From assembly GCF_900182635.1 (NCBI RefSeq), contig NZ_FXTD01000002.1, positions 124,001 through 188,000 of the forward strand: DNA of 64,000 nucleotides. Direction: 5' to 3'. Below the pieces are notes generated by a model. It was not told where the DNA came from. It searched no databases and worked only from the letters and a program-made list of their open reading frames with translations. Shown here piece after piece: positions 18,286-26,274 of this stretch. Source of the DNA: Halorubrum cibi. GTDB lineage: Archaea; Halobacteriota; Halobacteria; Halobacteriales; Haloferacaceae. Positions within the stretch are counted from its first letter, which is position 1; each line of letters opens with the position of its first letter. The position numbers were made by a program, and so were the translations under genes.

Positions 18286-19254
18286 ATGGAGTACACGACG
18301 CTCGGGAACACCGGAACGACCGTGAGTCGCCTCTGTCTCGGCTGTATGAGCTTCGGAAGTGGGCACGACTGGATGCTCGACGAGGAGGAGAGCGAGGAGC
18401 TGATCGAGCGCGCGATCGAACTCGGAGTGAACTTCTTCGATACCGCGAACGTCTACTCGAACGGCGAGAGCGAGGAGATACTCGGGGACGTGCTCGCCGA
18501 GTACGACCGCGACCGGCAGGTCGTCGCCACCAAGGTGTACGGCGAGATGGACGAGTCGAACCCGAACGCGAGCGGGCTCTCGCGGAAGGCGATAGAACAG
18601 GAACTCGAGAACAGCCTCGATCGACTCGGAATGGAGACGGTCGACCTCTATCAGATCCATCGCTGGGACGAGGAGACGCCGATCGAGGAGACGCTCGCCG
18701 CCCTCGACGACGCGGTCCGCCGCGGGAAGGTCCGTCACGTCGGCGCCTCCTCGATGTGGGCCCACCAGTTCGCCGAGGCGCTACACGCGAGCGATCGGGA
18801 GGGATACGAGCGGTTCGTCACGATGCAGAACCTCTACAACCTCGCGTACCGCGAGGAGGAACGCGAGATGATCCCGCTCTGTGAGAAGGAGGGGATCGGC
18901 ACCCTCCCGTGGAGCCCGCTCGGTGCGGGCTACCTGACGCGCCCCTACGAGGCGGACGACGCGACCACGCGCGGGGAACACGAGACGGAGATCGGCCGGC
19001 CGTACCGCGAGGGCGGCGGCGAGGAAGTCAACGCCCGCGTCGAGGAGTTGGCCGACGAGCGGGGCGTGAAGATGGCGCAGATCGCGCTCGCGTGGGTACT
19101 CGAGAAGGACGTCGTCGACGCGCCCATCGTCGGGACTTCGAGCGTCGAGCATCTCGAGGACGCGGTGGAAGCGCTCGAGATCGACTTGTCCGGATCCGAC
19201 GTCGAGTGGCTCGAGGAGCCCTACGAGCCGGTCCGCGTCTCCGGACACGAGTGA
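18286..19254 (+). CDS. Aldo/keto reductase
   Basis: This 322-aa TIM-barrel oxidoreductase carries the AKR catalytic tetrad: Asp52 and Tyr57 in FFDTANVYSNGESEE, Lys83 in VVATKVYGEM and His125 in YQIHRWDEE. The C-terminal NADPH-binding segment PIVGTSSVEHLEDAVEAL is also present. It most resembles the YajO/Tas-like group that reduces aldehydes and ketones. The start at ATG 18286 (MEYTTLGNTG) is the family norm. The substrate cannot be told from sequence. Confidence 0.92.
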   Translation: MEYTTLGNTGTTVSRLCLGCMSFGSGHDWMLDEEESEELIERAIELGVNFFDTANVYSNGESEEILGDVLAEYDRDRQVVATKVYGEMDESNPNASGLSRKAIEQELENSLDRLGMETVDLYQIHRWDEETPIEETLAALDDAVRRGKVRHVGASSMWAHQFAEALHASDREGYERFVTMQNLYNLAYREEEREMIPLCEKEGIGTLPWSPLGAGYLTRPYEADDATTRGEHETEIGRPYREGGGEEVNARVEELADERGVKMAQIALAWVLEKDVVDAPIVGTSSVEHLEDAVEALEIDLSGSDVEWLEEPYEPVRVSGHE

Positions 19255-19371
19255 GACCGGCGGCGGGTGGTCGCCGGTCCCTCGCCGACGTCCGTTCGTC
19301 CCCACTCGGCGGTCGTGAGTCGCCGTGGGTCGCCGTAACAATCATAAGAATACGCTATATACCCACACGCA

Positions 19372-20127
19372 GTGGCATCCCGACAGGGCGGGTCGGGGGC
19401 CGAGGAGGTCCCCCGTCCCGGATCGACGGAGCGTCGGACCGCACCGCACACGGCGTCACCCGAGACCGCGTCACCCGAGGCCGATCGGCGCCGCGCGTCG
19501 ACCGCGCGACCCGGTTCGCCCGAGTCGCTCCCGTCTCGGGAGCGGGCGACCGATCCCGACCGCGGACGGTCGACGCCCCCGCGGAGGCGCACGCCGGAGG
19601 ACCCACCCCTCCGCGATCCCGGGTCGTACGCGCTCACGAACCACTTCCGCGAGCGGTTGGAACAGCCCGGTCGGTACGTCTCCACGCGAACCGTGACCGA
19701 GGCGATCCGGCGTGGACAGCTCCGCTGGAACCGGACGGACGGCTGGCGATTCGCGCTGGTCGACGGGGGGATCCGATTCGTCGTGGTCGTGAGCGACACC
19801 GAGACCGACTCGCCGGTCGTCGTCACCGGCTGGACCGAGGTGGCGGACCACGAGGCCGCGCTCGAGGCGGGTCGGTTCGACCCGGTCGACGTCGACACCA
19901 TCGCCCTCCGAGCCGCGCTGAGCGAGACGCCGGAGACCACGATACCAGACCGCATCCGGCCGCGAACGGTCACCCGACCGTTCGTCGTCGGCGATCACCG
20001 CCTGGAGACCGAGCCTGGCGAGCCGTTCGTCCGCTGTGTCGGGTGCGGTTGTCGGTTCCGCTCGAAGGAGGCGCTCACCTCGAAGCGCTGTCGCGGTCGG
20101 TCCGACGGGCGGTCCGGCGGGCGGTAG
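19372..20127 (+). CDS. Haloarchaeal protein with disordered N-terminus and C-terminal CxC motifs
   Basis: This 251-aa protein is unrecognised. Residues 1-80 are Pro/Arg/Ser-rich and probably disordered. Residues about 85-165 form a compact domain (YALTNHFRERLEQPG, VTEAIRRGQLRWN, FRFVVVV-like IRFVVVVSD, VVTGWTEV) with a weak resemblance to small RNase-toxin-like DUF4258 folds. The end carries CVGCGCRFRSKEALTSKRC, a possible zinc site. The GTG start at 19372 is uncertain: a TATATA at about 19355 would place transcription start near or after it, so a downstream start is possible. Confidence 0.55.
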   Translation: MASRQGGSGAEEVPRPGSTERRTAPHTASPETASPEADRRRASTARPGSPESLPSRERATDPDRGRSTPPRRRTPEDPPLRDPGSYALTNHFRERLEQPGRYVSTRTVTEAIRRGQLRWNRTDGWRFALVDGGIRFVVVVSDTETDSPVVVTGWTEVADHEAALEAGRFDPVDVDTIALRAALSETPETTIPDRIRPRTVTRPFVVGDHRLETEPGEPFVRCVGCGCRFRSKEALTSKRCRGRSDGRSGGR

Positions 20128-20178
20128 GTGCGCGAACGGACCACGTCCCTCGGCCTCAGGCGCGGCCTCGCGTTCGCG

Positions 20179-20874
20179 TTACTCGCCCCCGTCCGACTCG
20201 TAGGTGACCTCGATGCCCCGCGGCACCGGACGGAGGAGGTACGTCCCGTTCCCGCGCTCGACGGGCGCGAAGTCGGCGGTGAAGCTCGTGACCGATTCCT
20301 CCCTGATCTCGAACTCCTGGTTGAACGTGAGCGGCGCGTTCCCGGGCAGTTCGACGGTCGCCTCCCCGCCGTCCGCGAGGGTCGCGTCGGTTCCAGAGAC
20401 GTCGAGTTGGAGGTACGGATAGGTCCCGATGGTCAGCTCACGCTCGTCGATCAGCTGGGTTTTCTCGCCCTGTAGCCGGACGAGATCGGCCTCCTGTGGC
20501 TCGTCGAACTCGTGGTACTCACGTCCCTGCGGGCCGTCCTCGTCGGACGACTCGTCGTCGCTACCGTCAGATCCGGTCTCGTTTCCGTCTCCGGGATCGG
20601 TCTCGTTGCCGTCATCGACGTCTCCCTCGTCGTCTCCGTCCCCCTCCCCGCCGCCGTCGCCGCCTTCCGGCCCCAGCCAGATCCCGTCGATCGTGACGAC
20701 GAGCGACTCGAAGTCGCCGATGTCGGCCGGCTGGTCGGTGATCGACGTCGCGAGCGTGCCGGTCGCACGGCCGACACAGCCGGCGAGCCCGGCCGTTCCG
20801 AGCGCGGCGGCACCGGTCGCACGGAGATACTCACGACGGCCGATCGCCCCGAGGCGCTCGAACCGGTCGCTCAC
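20179..20874 (-). CDS. DUF4382-like Tat lipoprotein
   Basis: This protein of about 231 aa has a twin-arginine stretch RREYLRATG followed by a lipobox TAGLAGC, so it is probably a Tat-exported, lipid-anchored surface protein. GTLATSITDQPADIGDFESL and VVTIDGIWLGPEG match the DUF4382 family; the middle is a long Asp/Gly/Glu linker. GTG 20874 is chosen because GGGAGGTG lies 6 nt upstream on the minus strand and the previous gene ends 1 nt before it. A longer ATG start at 20904 would overlap that gene by 29 nt. Function unknown. Confidence 0.8.
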   Translation of the reverse strand: MSDRFERLGAIGRREYLRATGAAALGTAGLAGCVGRATGTLATSITDQPADIGDFESLVVTIDGIWLGPEGGDGGGEGDGDDEGDVDDGNETDPGDGNETGSDGSDDESSDEDGPQGREYHEFDEPQEADLVRLQGEKTQLIDERELTIGTYPYLQLDVSGTDATLADGGEATVELPGNAPLTFNQEFEIREESVTSFTADFAPVERGNGTYLLRPVPRGIEVTYESDGGE

Positions 20875-20875
20875 G

Positions 20876-21172
20876 TCAGACACCTCCCGCGCCGTCGAGG
20901 TCATTGCCGGCGAGATCGCTCACCGCGTCACCGAGGTTCTCGACCTCCCCCGACAGGAAGCCGTCGACCTCGTTCAGGAGGTCGCCGACGAACTCCGGAA
21001 CGGGCTCCGGAAGGTCGCTCGGCGGTCCGGCGTCGTCGCTGGCGTTCGCGTCCGGGCCGACGTCGGCGGGGGCGTTCGACCCGGCTGCGGCGACCCCGCC
21101 GGCCGCGACGCCGGTTCCGATCAGTACGACCGCGGCGAGCGCTCCGAGGAGCGCGGTTCGAATGGCGTTCAT
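20876..21172 (-). CDS. Small exported protein of unknown function
   Basis: This 98-aa protein starts MNAIRTALLGALAAVVLIG, a Sec-type signal, then an Ala/Gly/Asp-rich segment and a helix PEPVPEFVGDLLNEVDGFLSGEVENLGDAVSDLAG. I recognise no family. It is the first gene of a unit with the DUF4382-like lipoprotein, separated by 1 nt and with a strong ribosome-binding site inside its end, so the two products may work together at the cell surface. Confidence 0.65.
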   Translation of the reverse strand: MNAIRTALLGALAAVVLIGTGVAAGGVAAAGSNAPADVGPDANASDDAGPPSDLPEPVPEFVGDLLNEVDGFLSGEVENLGDAVSDLAGNDLDGAGGV

Positions 21173-21379
21173 TGCGAGTCGCGCTCGAGCCGCTATCGAC
21201 TTCAATCACCCACTCGCTTCGCCCGGTTCGGTTCGGATTAACTCGGATTAATCCGGTTCGAGAACCCGTGAGGCAGTCGATTTCGAACGACCCGTCTTCG
21301 GCGGGATCGGCGACGCCCACGACGCCGGAGGCGGACGGCGCGCAGTGGCAGGGACGACCCGGCACGCGGCGAGAGCACC

Positions 21380-22114
21380 TCAGCCCGCGGCGGAGAACAC
21401 GGGATCCTCGTCGTCGCCGTGGCGGAGGTACTGGACGGCGGCCCCGCCGACCAGGAACGCGAGGAACGCCGGGATCGAGGGGGCGGCCTGCTGGGTGATC
21501 GCGAGCACCTCGCCGGCGAGGACGGCCCGCCACACCGGGTACGCCGTCGCGAGGACGCCGGCGCCGAGCCCGGTCAGCGCCAGCGACATGATCGGGTCGG
21601 CGTACCGCATCGCCAGGATCCCGGCGACGACGCCGACGAAAAGCGAGGCGAGGAGGAACCGCTGGAACTCGGGCTGTACGAACAGGCCGGAGCCGGCGAG
21701 CGCCGCCGGGTCGATCGCCTCGACGATCGGCGCTCCGGATCCCGCCGGGTCGTACACCCGATCGAGGACCGACTCGCCGACCGTCAACACGAGGGTCGCG
21801 AGCGTCGAGAAGAGGAATGCCGAGATCGCCACGGCGAACCGGGCGACGAGCGGAACCAGCCCACGACCGAGGAACGCGCCGATCAGCACGAGCGACGCGG
21901 CGAACCCGATCCGGCCGCCGGTCGAGACGGTCCCCGAGGCGACCCGCGGGACGACGACCCAGCCGACCACCCCGCCGCCGGCAGCGCCGGCGATCCACCC
22001 GGTCCAGCCGAGGACGCGGTCCGTGAGGTCGTATGCGGCGATCACCAACACGGCCCCGATCAGCGTGTTGACACAGAGCAACGCGAACACCACCGGCGTC
22101 TCCGCGAGGGACAT
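21380..22114 (-). CDS. Multi-pass membrane protein of unknown function
   Basis: This 244-aa protein has about six or seven hydrophobic segments, for example FALLCVNTLIGAVLVIAAY, AASLVLIGAFLGRGLVPLV, FLLASLFVGVVAGILAM and PAFLAFLVGGAAVQYL. The start MSLAETPVV at 22114 is chosen because the 70-codon upstream extension runs into the left end of the tnpB element. No transporter or enzyme motif is visible. Its promoter region contains a 13-bp direct repeat (GGCCTACGTCTCG at 22171 and 22192). Confidence 0.7.
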   Translation of the reverse strand: MSLAETPVVFALLCVNTLIGAVLVIAAYDLTDRVLGWTGWIAGAAGGGVVGWVVVPRVASGTVSTGGRIGFAASLVLIGAFLGRGLVPLVARFAVAISAFLFSTLATLVLTVGESVLDRVYDPAGSGAPIVEAIDPAALAGSGLFVQPEFQRFLLASLFVGVVAGILAMRYADPIMSLALTGLGAGVLATAYPVWRAVLAGEVLAITQQAAPSIPAFLAFLVGGAAVQYLRHGDDEDPVFSAAG

Positions 22115-22236
22115 GCGCCGGGCTACCGCCCGATGTCGTATAGTTCTATTGACGACAGGGTCGGCCGGGCGGCCTACGTCTCGCTCCGGCCGGCCTACGT
22201 CTCGTCCGAGCGGTTTACGGAGAATCGAGGAGAAAG

Positions 22237-22256
22237 CCTCGCGCTTTAGCGCGGGG
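22237..22256 (+). repeat. Left-end hairpin of the tnpB element
   Basis: CCTCGCGC, loop TTTA, GCGCGGGG forms a subterminal hairpin with one G-T pair, 18 nt inside the left end. Single-strand transposases of the Y1 type recognise such hairpins. The right end has the same stem with loop TTCA. Confidence 0.75.
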
Positions 22257-22362
22257 ATGAATCCGACACTTCCTTTCACACTCCACCGGTCGATGGCACA
22301 GCTGGATATTCCACGATATTCCAATCCAAGCCATCAAGTAATTTTATCTACATAGGTTACGT

Positions 22363-23643
22363 ATGGCGAAACAGGTCGTTACCAGCACCTACACTGCTTC
22401 CATACGGAACCAGTCGCGGGTGCAAGACGACCTTGATTCGCTCGGGTTCGCCGCCTCAAAACTCTGGAACGTCGGACGGTGGACGTGTAGTCGGATCTGG
22501 GATGAAATCGATCACATCCCTAACCACAACGAACTCACCACGTACCTCAAAACCCACGAATGCTATGATGACCTCCATTCTCAGTCAAGTCAGCGAGTCC
22601 TTCAAGAACTCGCTGAGGCGTTCAACGGCTGGTACGGCAAACGGCAAAACGGAGATACGAAAGCGAACCCGCCCGGCTACCGCAAACACGGCGATGAACA
22701 TCCGCGTTCGACGGTGACGTTCAAAGCCGCTGGCTTCAAACTCGACACCCAGTACAACCGCGTCCGACTCTCAAAAGGATCGAACCTGAAAGAGTACTGG
22801 TCGGATTTCGTCCTGTGTACGTACCAAACTCGCCCCGACGTTGACCTCTCCACCGTGAAGACTGTCCAACAGGTTCGGGCAGTCTGGACGGGTGAGGAGT
22901 GGGAACTCCACTTCGTCTGTAAGGTCGAGATCGACGTGACTGACGCCCTCGGTGAGAAGACGGTGGGTGTTGACCTCGGTATCAACAACTTTGCGGCACT
23001 CGCCTATGAAGACGGCCACAGCGAACTGTACCCGCTGAACTGCTTGAAACAGGACGACTACTACTTCAGCAAGCGGATCGCTCAGTGCGACAACTCGAAC
23101 TCCGAGCAGGCCACGCGGTCGAACCACAAGAAATCGGCTCGCCGCACACACTACTTCCACACACTCTCGAAACACATCGTCCAACGATGTGTTGAGGAGG
23201 AAATTGGAACGATCGTAGTGGGCGATCTCTCCGGCATCCGTGAGGATGAAGAGATCAGCGAGTCAAAGAACTGGGGTAAACACGGGAATCTTGACCTGCA
23301 CTCGTGGGCGTTCGACCGCTTCACCGACCTCCTCGAATACAAAGCTGAGATGGAAGGAATCACGGTTGAGCCAGTGTCTGAGCGGGACACCTCGAAGTCG
23401 TGTTCGTGCTGTGGTCGGGAACGAAAGGCGAACCGTGTTGAACGCGGACTGTATGTCTGTGATGAGTGCGGTACAGTGGCGAACGCAGACGTGAACGGCG
23501 CTGAGAACATTCGGCAGAAAGTATCTCCGAGTTCACCGAATCTTTCGGTGAATAGGAGTAACGGCTGGTTGGCACAGCCATCGACGTTCCTGTTTGACAA
23601 GGAAACTGGTGCGTTTGCACCTCAAGAACAGGTCACGTCGTAA
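22363..23643 (+). CDS. tnpB: TnpB RNA-guided endonuclease, IS605 group
   Basis: This 426-aa protein begins MAKQVVTSTYTASI and contains the RuvC-I motif GVDLGINNF (Asp204), a zinc ribbon (Cys347/Cys350 in CSCC, Cys366/Cys369 in CDEC) and RuvC-III ADVNGA (Asp376). TnpB proteins are nucleases guided by an RNA read from the element's right end and favour return of the element to empty sites. At the usual RuvC-II glutamate the sequence is VVGDLSG, with Gly287; nearby acidic residues in GIREDEE might substitute. Length is full. About 45% of the residues match the decayed copy at 5071 in clear blocks. Confidence 0.92.
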   Translation: MAKQVVTSTYTASIRNQSRVQDDLDSLGFAASKLWNVGRWTCSRIWDEIDHIPNHNELTTYLKTHECYDDLHSQSSQRVLQELAEAFNGWYGKRQNGDTKANPPGYRKHGDEHPRSTVTFKAAGFKLDTQYNRVRLSKGSNLKEYWSDFVLCTYQTRPDVDLSTVKTVQQVRAVWTGEEWELHFVCKVEIDVTDALGEKTVGVDLGINNFAALAYEDGHSELYPLNCLKQDDYYFSKRIAQCDNSNSEQATRSNHKKSARRTHYFHTLSKHIVQRCVEEEIGTIVVGDLSGIREDEEISESKNWGKHGNLDLHSWAFDRFTDLLEYKAEMEGITVEPVSERDTSKSCSCCGRERKANRVERGLYVCDECGTVANADVNGAENIRQKVSPSSPNLSVNRSNGWLAQPSTFLFDKETGAFAPQEQVTS

Positions 23644-23713
23644 ACCACAATATCCCAAACCAGCGGTGCGGTGCCGTGGGAATCCTCGCGCTTCAGCGCG
23701 GGGAGGATGTCAA
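23560..23713 (+). ncRNA. Probable omega RNA (reRNA) of the tnpB element
   Basis: In TnpB systems the guide RNA scaffold covers the 3' part of tnpB and the right end, and the guide is the flanking DNA. The region just upstream of TCAA is conserved with the decayed copy (CAATATCCCAA, AGCGGT, GGTGCCGTGGGA, hairpin, GAGGATGTCAA) even though the flanks differ. The guide would begin at 23714 with GCCTCGGCGTTCCGCTTGGT. The 5' boundary is a guess. Confidence 0.5.
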
Positions 23714-24198
23714 GCCTCGGCGTTCCGCTTGGTGTAGGCGTCGAGCGCCGTCTCGATCGTGGACAGGTCGCGGGTGACGCGGCCGTCGGCGACGCGCATG
23801 AACCCCGGCGTGTACGACGCGGAGTAGTCGAAGATCCGGTTGACGCCGCGTTTCGGAACCGAGATCGGAGTGAACGACTCGACCGTGTACACCCGCGTGG
23901 TCGGGAACGCGGTCCAGAACGTGCCGCTGGCCCAGCGGTCCTCGTCGACGAACGTCTCGCCCACTCGGCCGGTGGCGACGTACTCGCCGTCGTGGTAGAA
24001 CAGGAGGAGATCGCCGGACTCCATGCGGTCGAACGTCGAGCCGTTCCCGCTGTCGTCGTCGACGGCCCACAGCCGGACTTCCTCGACGTCCGCGAGCGGC
24101 TCCGGCCGGTCGGGGTACTCGGCGAGGTCGACCGCGGACCGGACCGTTCGATCGAAGTTCTCCGGATCGACCGGGACGAGAAAGACGTTGTCGCTCAT
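23710..24198 (-). CDS. EVE/PUA-like domain protein
   Basis: This 162-aa protein resembles the EVE-like (PUA/YTH fold) modules found alone or at the front of haloarchaeal restriction-type nucleases: VRLWAVDDDSGNGSTFDRMESGDLLLFYHDGEYVATGRVG, RWASGTFWTAFPTTRVYTVESF, SVPKRGVNRIFDYS. Such modules read modified bases. The start MSDNVF (24198) fits a leaderless transcript from TTTTAAAT at about 24221-24228; another ATG lies 9 nt earlier. The stop codon TGA is supplied by the TCAA end of the inserted tnpB element, yet the protein end (KRNAEA) is the same as in the reconstructed empty site. Confidence 0.7.
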   Translation of the reverse strand: MSDNVFLVPVDPENFDRTVRSAVDLAEYPDRPEPLADVEEVRLWAVDDDSGNGSTFDRMESGDLLLFYHDGEYVATGRVGETFVDEDRWASGTFWTAFPTTRVYTVESFTPISVPKRGVNRIFDYSASYTPGFMRVADGRVTRDLSTIETALDAYTKRNAEA

Positions 24199-24296
24199 TG
24201 TCCCCATTTTCGCCGGGAGGGATTTAAAAGCGTTCGTTGACCGACCGCGACCGATCCGCCGGTATCAGTTTATCGGCCGGTATCGGCCGCTCCCGC

Positions 24297-24647
24297 TCAC
24301 TCTCCGTCGTATTCGTCGTAGAGCCGGTCCATCCGGGCGGCCATCACGAAATCGGATCGGTGGAGACCGTCGATGTCGTGGCTCCACATCTCGATGCCGA
24401 CTTCGCCCCACGAGAGGTGGATGTCGGGGTGGTGCCACTCCGCCTCGGCGAGCTCGCCCACGTCGTTCGTGAACTCGAGGGCGGTCGCGAAGTCCTCGAA
24501 GGGGTACATCGCCTCCAGGTGGTGCTCCTCGATCACCTCCCAGGCGTCGCCGAGTTCGTCGAGGTGGTCGGCGTACTCCTCCGGCGTCAGCGGCTCGTCG
24601 TCCTCGGCGGACGGCTCCACCGGCTCGTCGGCGAGCGAGGATGTCAT
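24297..24647 (-). CDS. 4a-hydroxytetrahydrobiopterin dehydratase (pterin carbinolamine dehydratase)
   Basis: This 116-aa enzyme dehydrates 4a-hydroxytetrahydropterin made by aromatic amino acid hydroxylases. The core [20 protein letters not shown] and [17 protein letters not shown] contains the family's conserved histidines and aspartates. The N-terminus carries an acidic extension of about 20 residues, normal in halophiles. The start MTSSLADEP at 24647 is chosen; an upstream frame extension has no resemblance to the family. In many prokaryotes lacking an aromatic hydroxylase the role is unclear. Confidence 0.9.
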   Translation of the reverse strand: MTSSLADEPVEPSAEDDEPLTPEEYADHLDELGDAWEVIEEHHLEAMYPFEDFATALEFTNDVGELAEAEWHHPDIHLSWGEVGIEMWSHDIDGLHRSDFVMAARMDRLYDEYDGE

Positions 24648-24804
24648 GTGCTCCCGTTGGACTCGGAGGGGTTTGTACCTTCCGCGCCGGGAGTCGGCTC
24701 CCGTCCATCGAACTCCGTCTCCATCGTCTTCGGGAGCCATCCGCGAGAGTTGGCTTGCTTATAAGACGGATGTTTCGGTTGTGTTTCGAGTGGACAGAAG
24801 GGAA

Positions 24805-25070
24805 CAGTTGCTGGCGCGGTGAACTCGTCCAAAGCCCCAGTCACGAGGACTCGCGTGACTCGCTGTGGTCCTCGTCGCTCGTTTCCTCGCTCCTGCGGTC
24901 CTTGCGTCGTCAGGCTTCGTCCTCGCAACTGCCCCTTTGAGTCCCACCCAACCGCAACCGCCCCGCACCTCATTCCTCCCCAGCCTCGCGGTTCGCGCTC
25001 TCCGAGCGCTCACCGCGTCCCTCGCGGGCTCCTCGTGCCCCGGTGGGGCACTCGGAGGCGCGCCACCGCA
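24805..25070 (+). repeat. Dispersed two-hairpin repeat, copy A
   Basis: This non-coding block fills most of the 24648-25183 gap. Conserved pieces in order: CGCGGTGAAC, CGTCCAAAGCCCCAG (24826-24840), AACTGCCCCTTTGAGTCCC (24927-24945), CCGCACCTCA, CTCCCCAGCCTCG, CCCTCGCGGGCTCCTCGTGC and GGAGGCGCGCCACCGCA. Hairpin 1 pairs CGAGGAC (24844-24850) with GTCCTCG (24919-24925). Hairpin 2 is CGCGGTTCGCGCTC, loop TCC, GAGCGCTCACCGCG (24987-25017), with 12 of 14 pairs. Copies B and C are at 36506 and 37581. Confidence 0.85.
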
Positions 25071-25183
25071 CAGCAGGATCGCTCGTTCTTTCCCCTGTAG
25101 TGAGCGGTTCACCGACGGCGTGCGAACGGTTCCATGAATCCGTATACGGGAGCGTTAAACCGCTCCCGGTCGTCGGAGAAGCC

Positions 25184-26011
25184 ATGAACTTCGACGCCAC
25201 GTTCGGCACGGACGCGCCGGTGATCGGCATGATACACCTGCCCGCGCTCCCCGGCGCTCCCGGCGCGCCCGACGACGGCGCGGTCGCGATGGACGCCGCC
25301 GTCGACCGCGCCGTGGACGACGCGAGAAAGCTCGAGTCCGGCGGCGTCGACGGCCTGATGATCGAGAACTTCGGCGACGCGCCCTTCTACCCCGACGACG
25401 TGCCGAAACACACGGTTGCGGCGACGACTCGCGCCGCGACGGCCGTCGCCTCGGCGGTCGAGTTACCGATCGGGATCAACGTCCTCCGGAACGACGCCGA
25501 GGCCGCCGTCTCCGTCGCCGCCGCGGTCGGGGCGGCGTACGTCCGGGTGAACGTTCACACAGGCGCACGCGTGACCGACCAGGGGATCGTCGAGGGGCGC
25601 GCTCACGAGACGGTCCGGCTCCGCGAGCGGCTCGGCGTCGACATCGGGATCTTCGCCGACACCGACGTGAAACACTCCGCGCCGCTCACGCCGGCCGAGT
25701 ACTCCGCGGAGTCGTTCGCCGACACCGCCGAGCGCGGACTCGCGGACGCCGTGATCGCCTCCGGGTCGGGGACGGGTCACGCGGTCGACGGCGACGCGCT
25801 GGAGGCGGTCGTCGCCGAGCGCGAACGACACGGGCTCGACACGCCCGTCCTCGTCGGCAGCGGCGTCCGGCCCGACACGGTCGGCGACCTCCTCGGCGTC
25901 GCCGACGGCGTCATCGTCGGGACCGCGCTGAAGGAGGGCGGCGAGACGACCGCCCCGGTCGACCCCGACAGGGTCGCGGAGCTGGTCGCGCGGGCGGACG
26001 ACGTTCGGTGA
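25184..26011 (+). CDS. BtpA/SgcQ family TIM-barrel protein
   Basis: This 275-aa protein has the BtpA-family pattern: VIGMIHLPALPGAPG, GVDGLMIENFGDAPF, LPIGINVLRNDAEAA, YVRVNVHTGARVTDQGIVEGRAHE, FADTDVKHSAPL and PVLVGSGVRPDTV. The founding member affects photosystem I in cyanobacteria; others sit beside sugar and nucleoside genes, and the archaeal role is unknown. ATG 25184 is the family start; the longer frame runs into repeat copy A. TTAAAC about 30 nt upstream may be the TATA element. Confidence 0.9.
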   Translation: MNFDATFGTDAPVIGMIHLPALPGAPGAPDDGAVAMDAAVDRAVDDARKLESGGVDGLMIENFGDAPFYPDDVPKHTVAATTRAATAVASAVELPIGINVLRNDAEAAVSVAAAVGAAYVRVNVHTGARVTDQGIVEGRAHETVRLRERLGVDIGIFADTDVKHSAPLTPAEYSAESFADTAERGLADAVIASGSGTGHAVDGDALEAVVAERERHGLDTPVLVGSGVRPDTVGDLLGVADGVIVGTALKEGGETTAPVDPDRVAELVARADDVR

Positions 26012-26244
26012 CTCCGGTCCCTTCGGCGGCGATGATGGTCACGACGACCGAGTAGGATCAGCGTACCCGGACCCGAAGAAACGAAGACGACCGGCCTTTC
26101 CGCGTCTGGGAAGTCCTCTAAATGCCCGGTACAGCTTGTAGCTTTCAAGTGGCAGTATCGTCCCACGCCACGTCAGGGGAGACATGATTCCAACAGCGCT
26201 TTGAGAGTCCAGATCGCCCCGTCTTCCCCGTCTCACAGACAAAG

Positions 26245-26250
26245 CCTATA
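26245..26250 (+). promoter_or_regulatory. Probable TATA box of the PQQ-repeat lipoprotein
   Basis: CCTATA within AAAGCCTATACCG lies about 25 nt before ATG 26275, the spacing of a leaderless haloarchaeal transcript. The remaining spacer 26012-26244 shows no gene I can support. Confidence 0.5.
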
Positions 26251-26274
26251 CCGAACCGATCAAAGCTAGAGTGT

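Larger units (their letters stand above)
22219..23713 (+). mobile_element. Intact IS605-group tnpB-only element
   Basis: The element runs from the base after TTTAC (22214-22218) to the final A of TCAA (23710-23713), 1495 bp. These match the left target and right cleavage tetranucleotides known for the IS605/IS608 group. Both ends carry the same hairpin: CCTCGCGC-TTTA-GCGCGGGG at 22237-22256 and CCTCGCGC-TTCA-GCGCGGGG at 23684-23703. There is no tnpA, so movement would need a TnpA from elsewhere. No target duplication is expected or seen. The element is clearly AT-richer than its flanks. Confidence 0.88.

Noticed and set aside
22115-22324. 70-codon N-terminal extension of the membrane protein at 21380-22114
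   Set aside because: It reads into the left end of the tnpB element and is charged rather than signal-like. ATG 22114 gives a natural membrane protein start.
24700-25130. Open frames crossing repeat copy A, and similar ones across copies B and C
   Set aside because: They differ in frame and sequence between copies while the nucleotide anchors and hairpins are conserved, so the repeats are not protein coding.
26039-26242. 67-aa minus-strand frame between btpA and the propeller lipoprotein
   Set aside because: No family resemblance, no convincing start signal, and it lies in a divergent-composition spacer.
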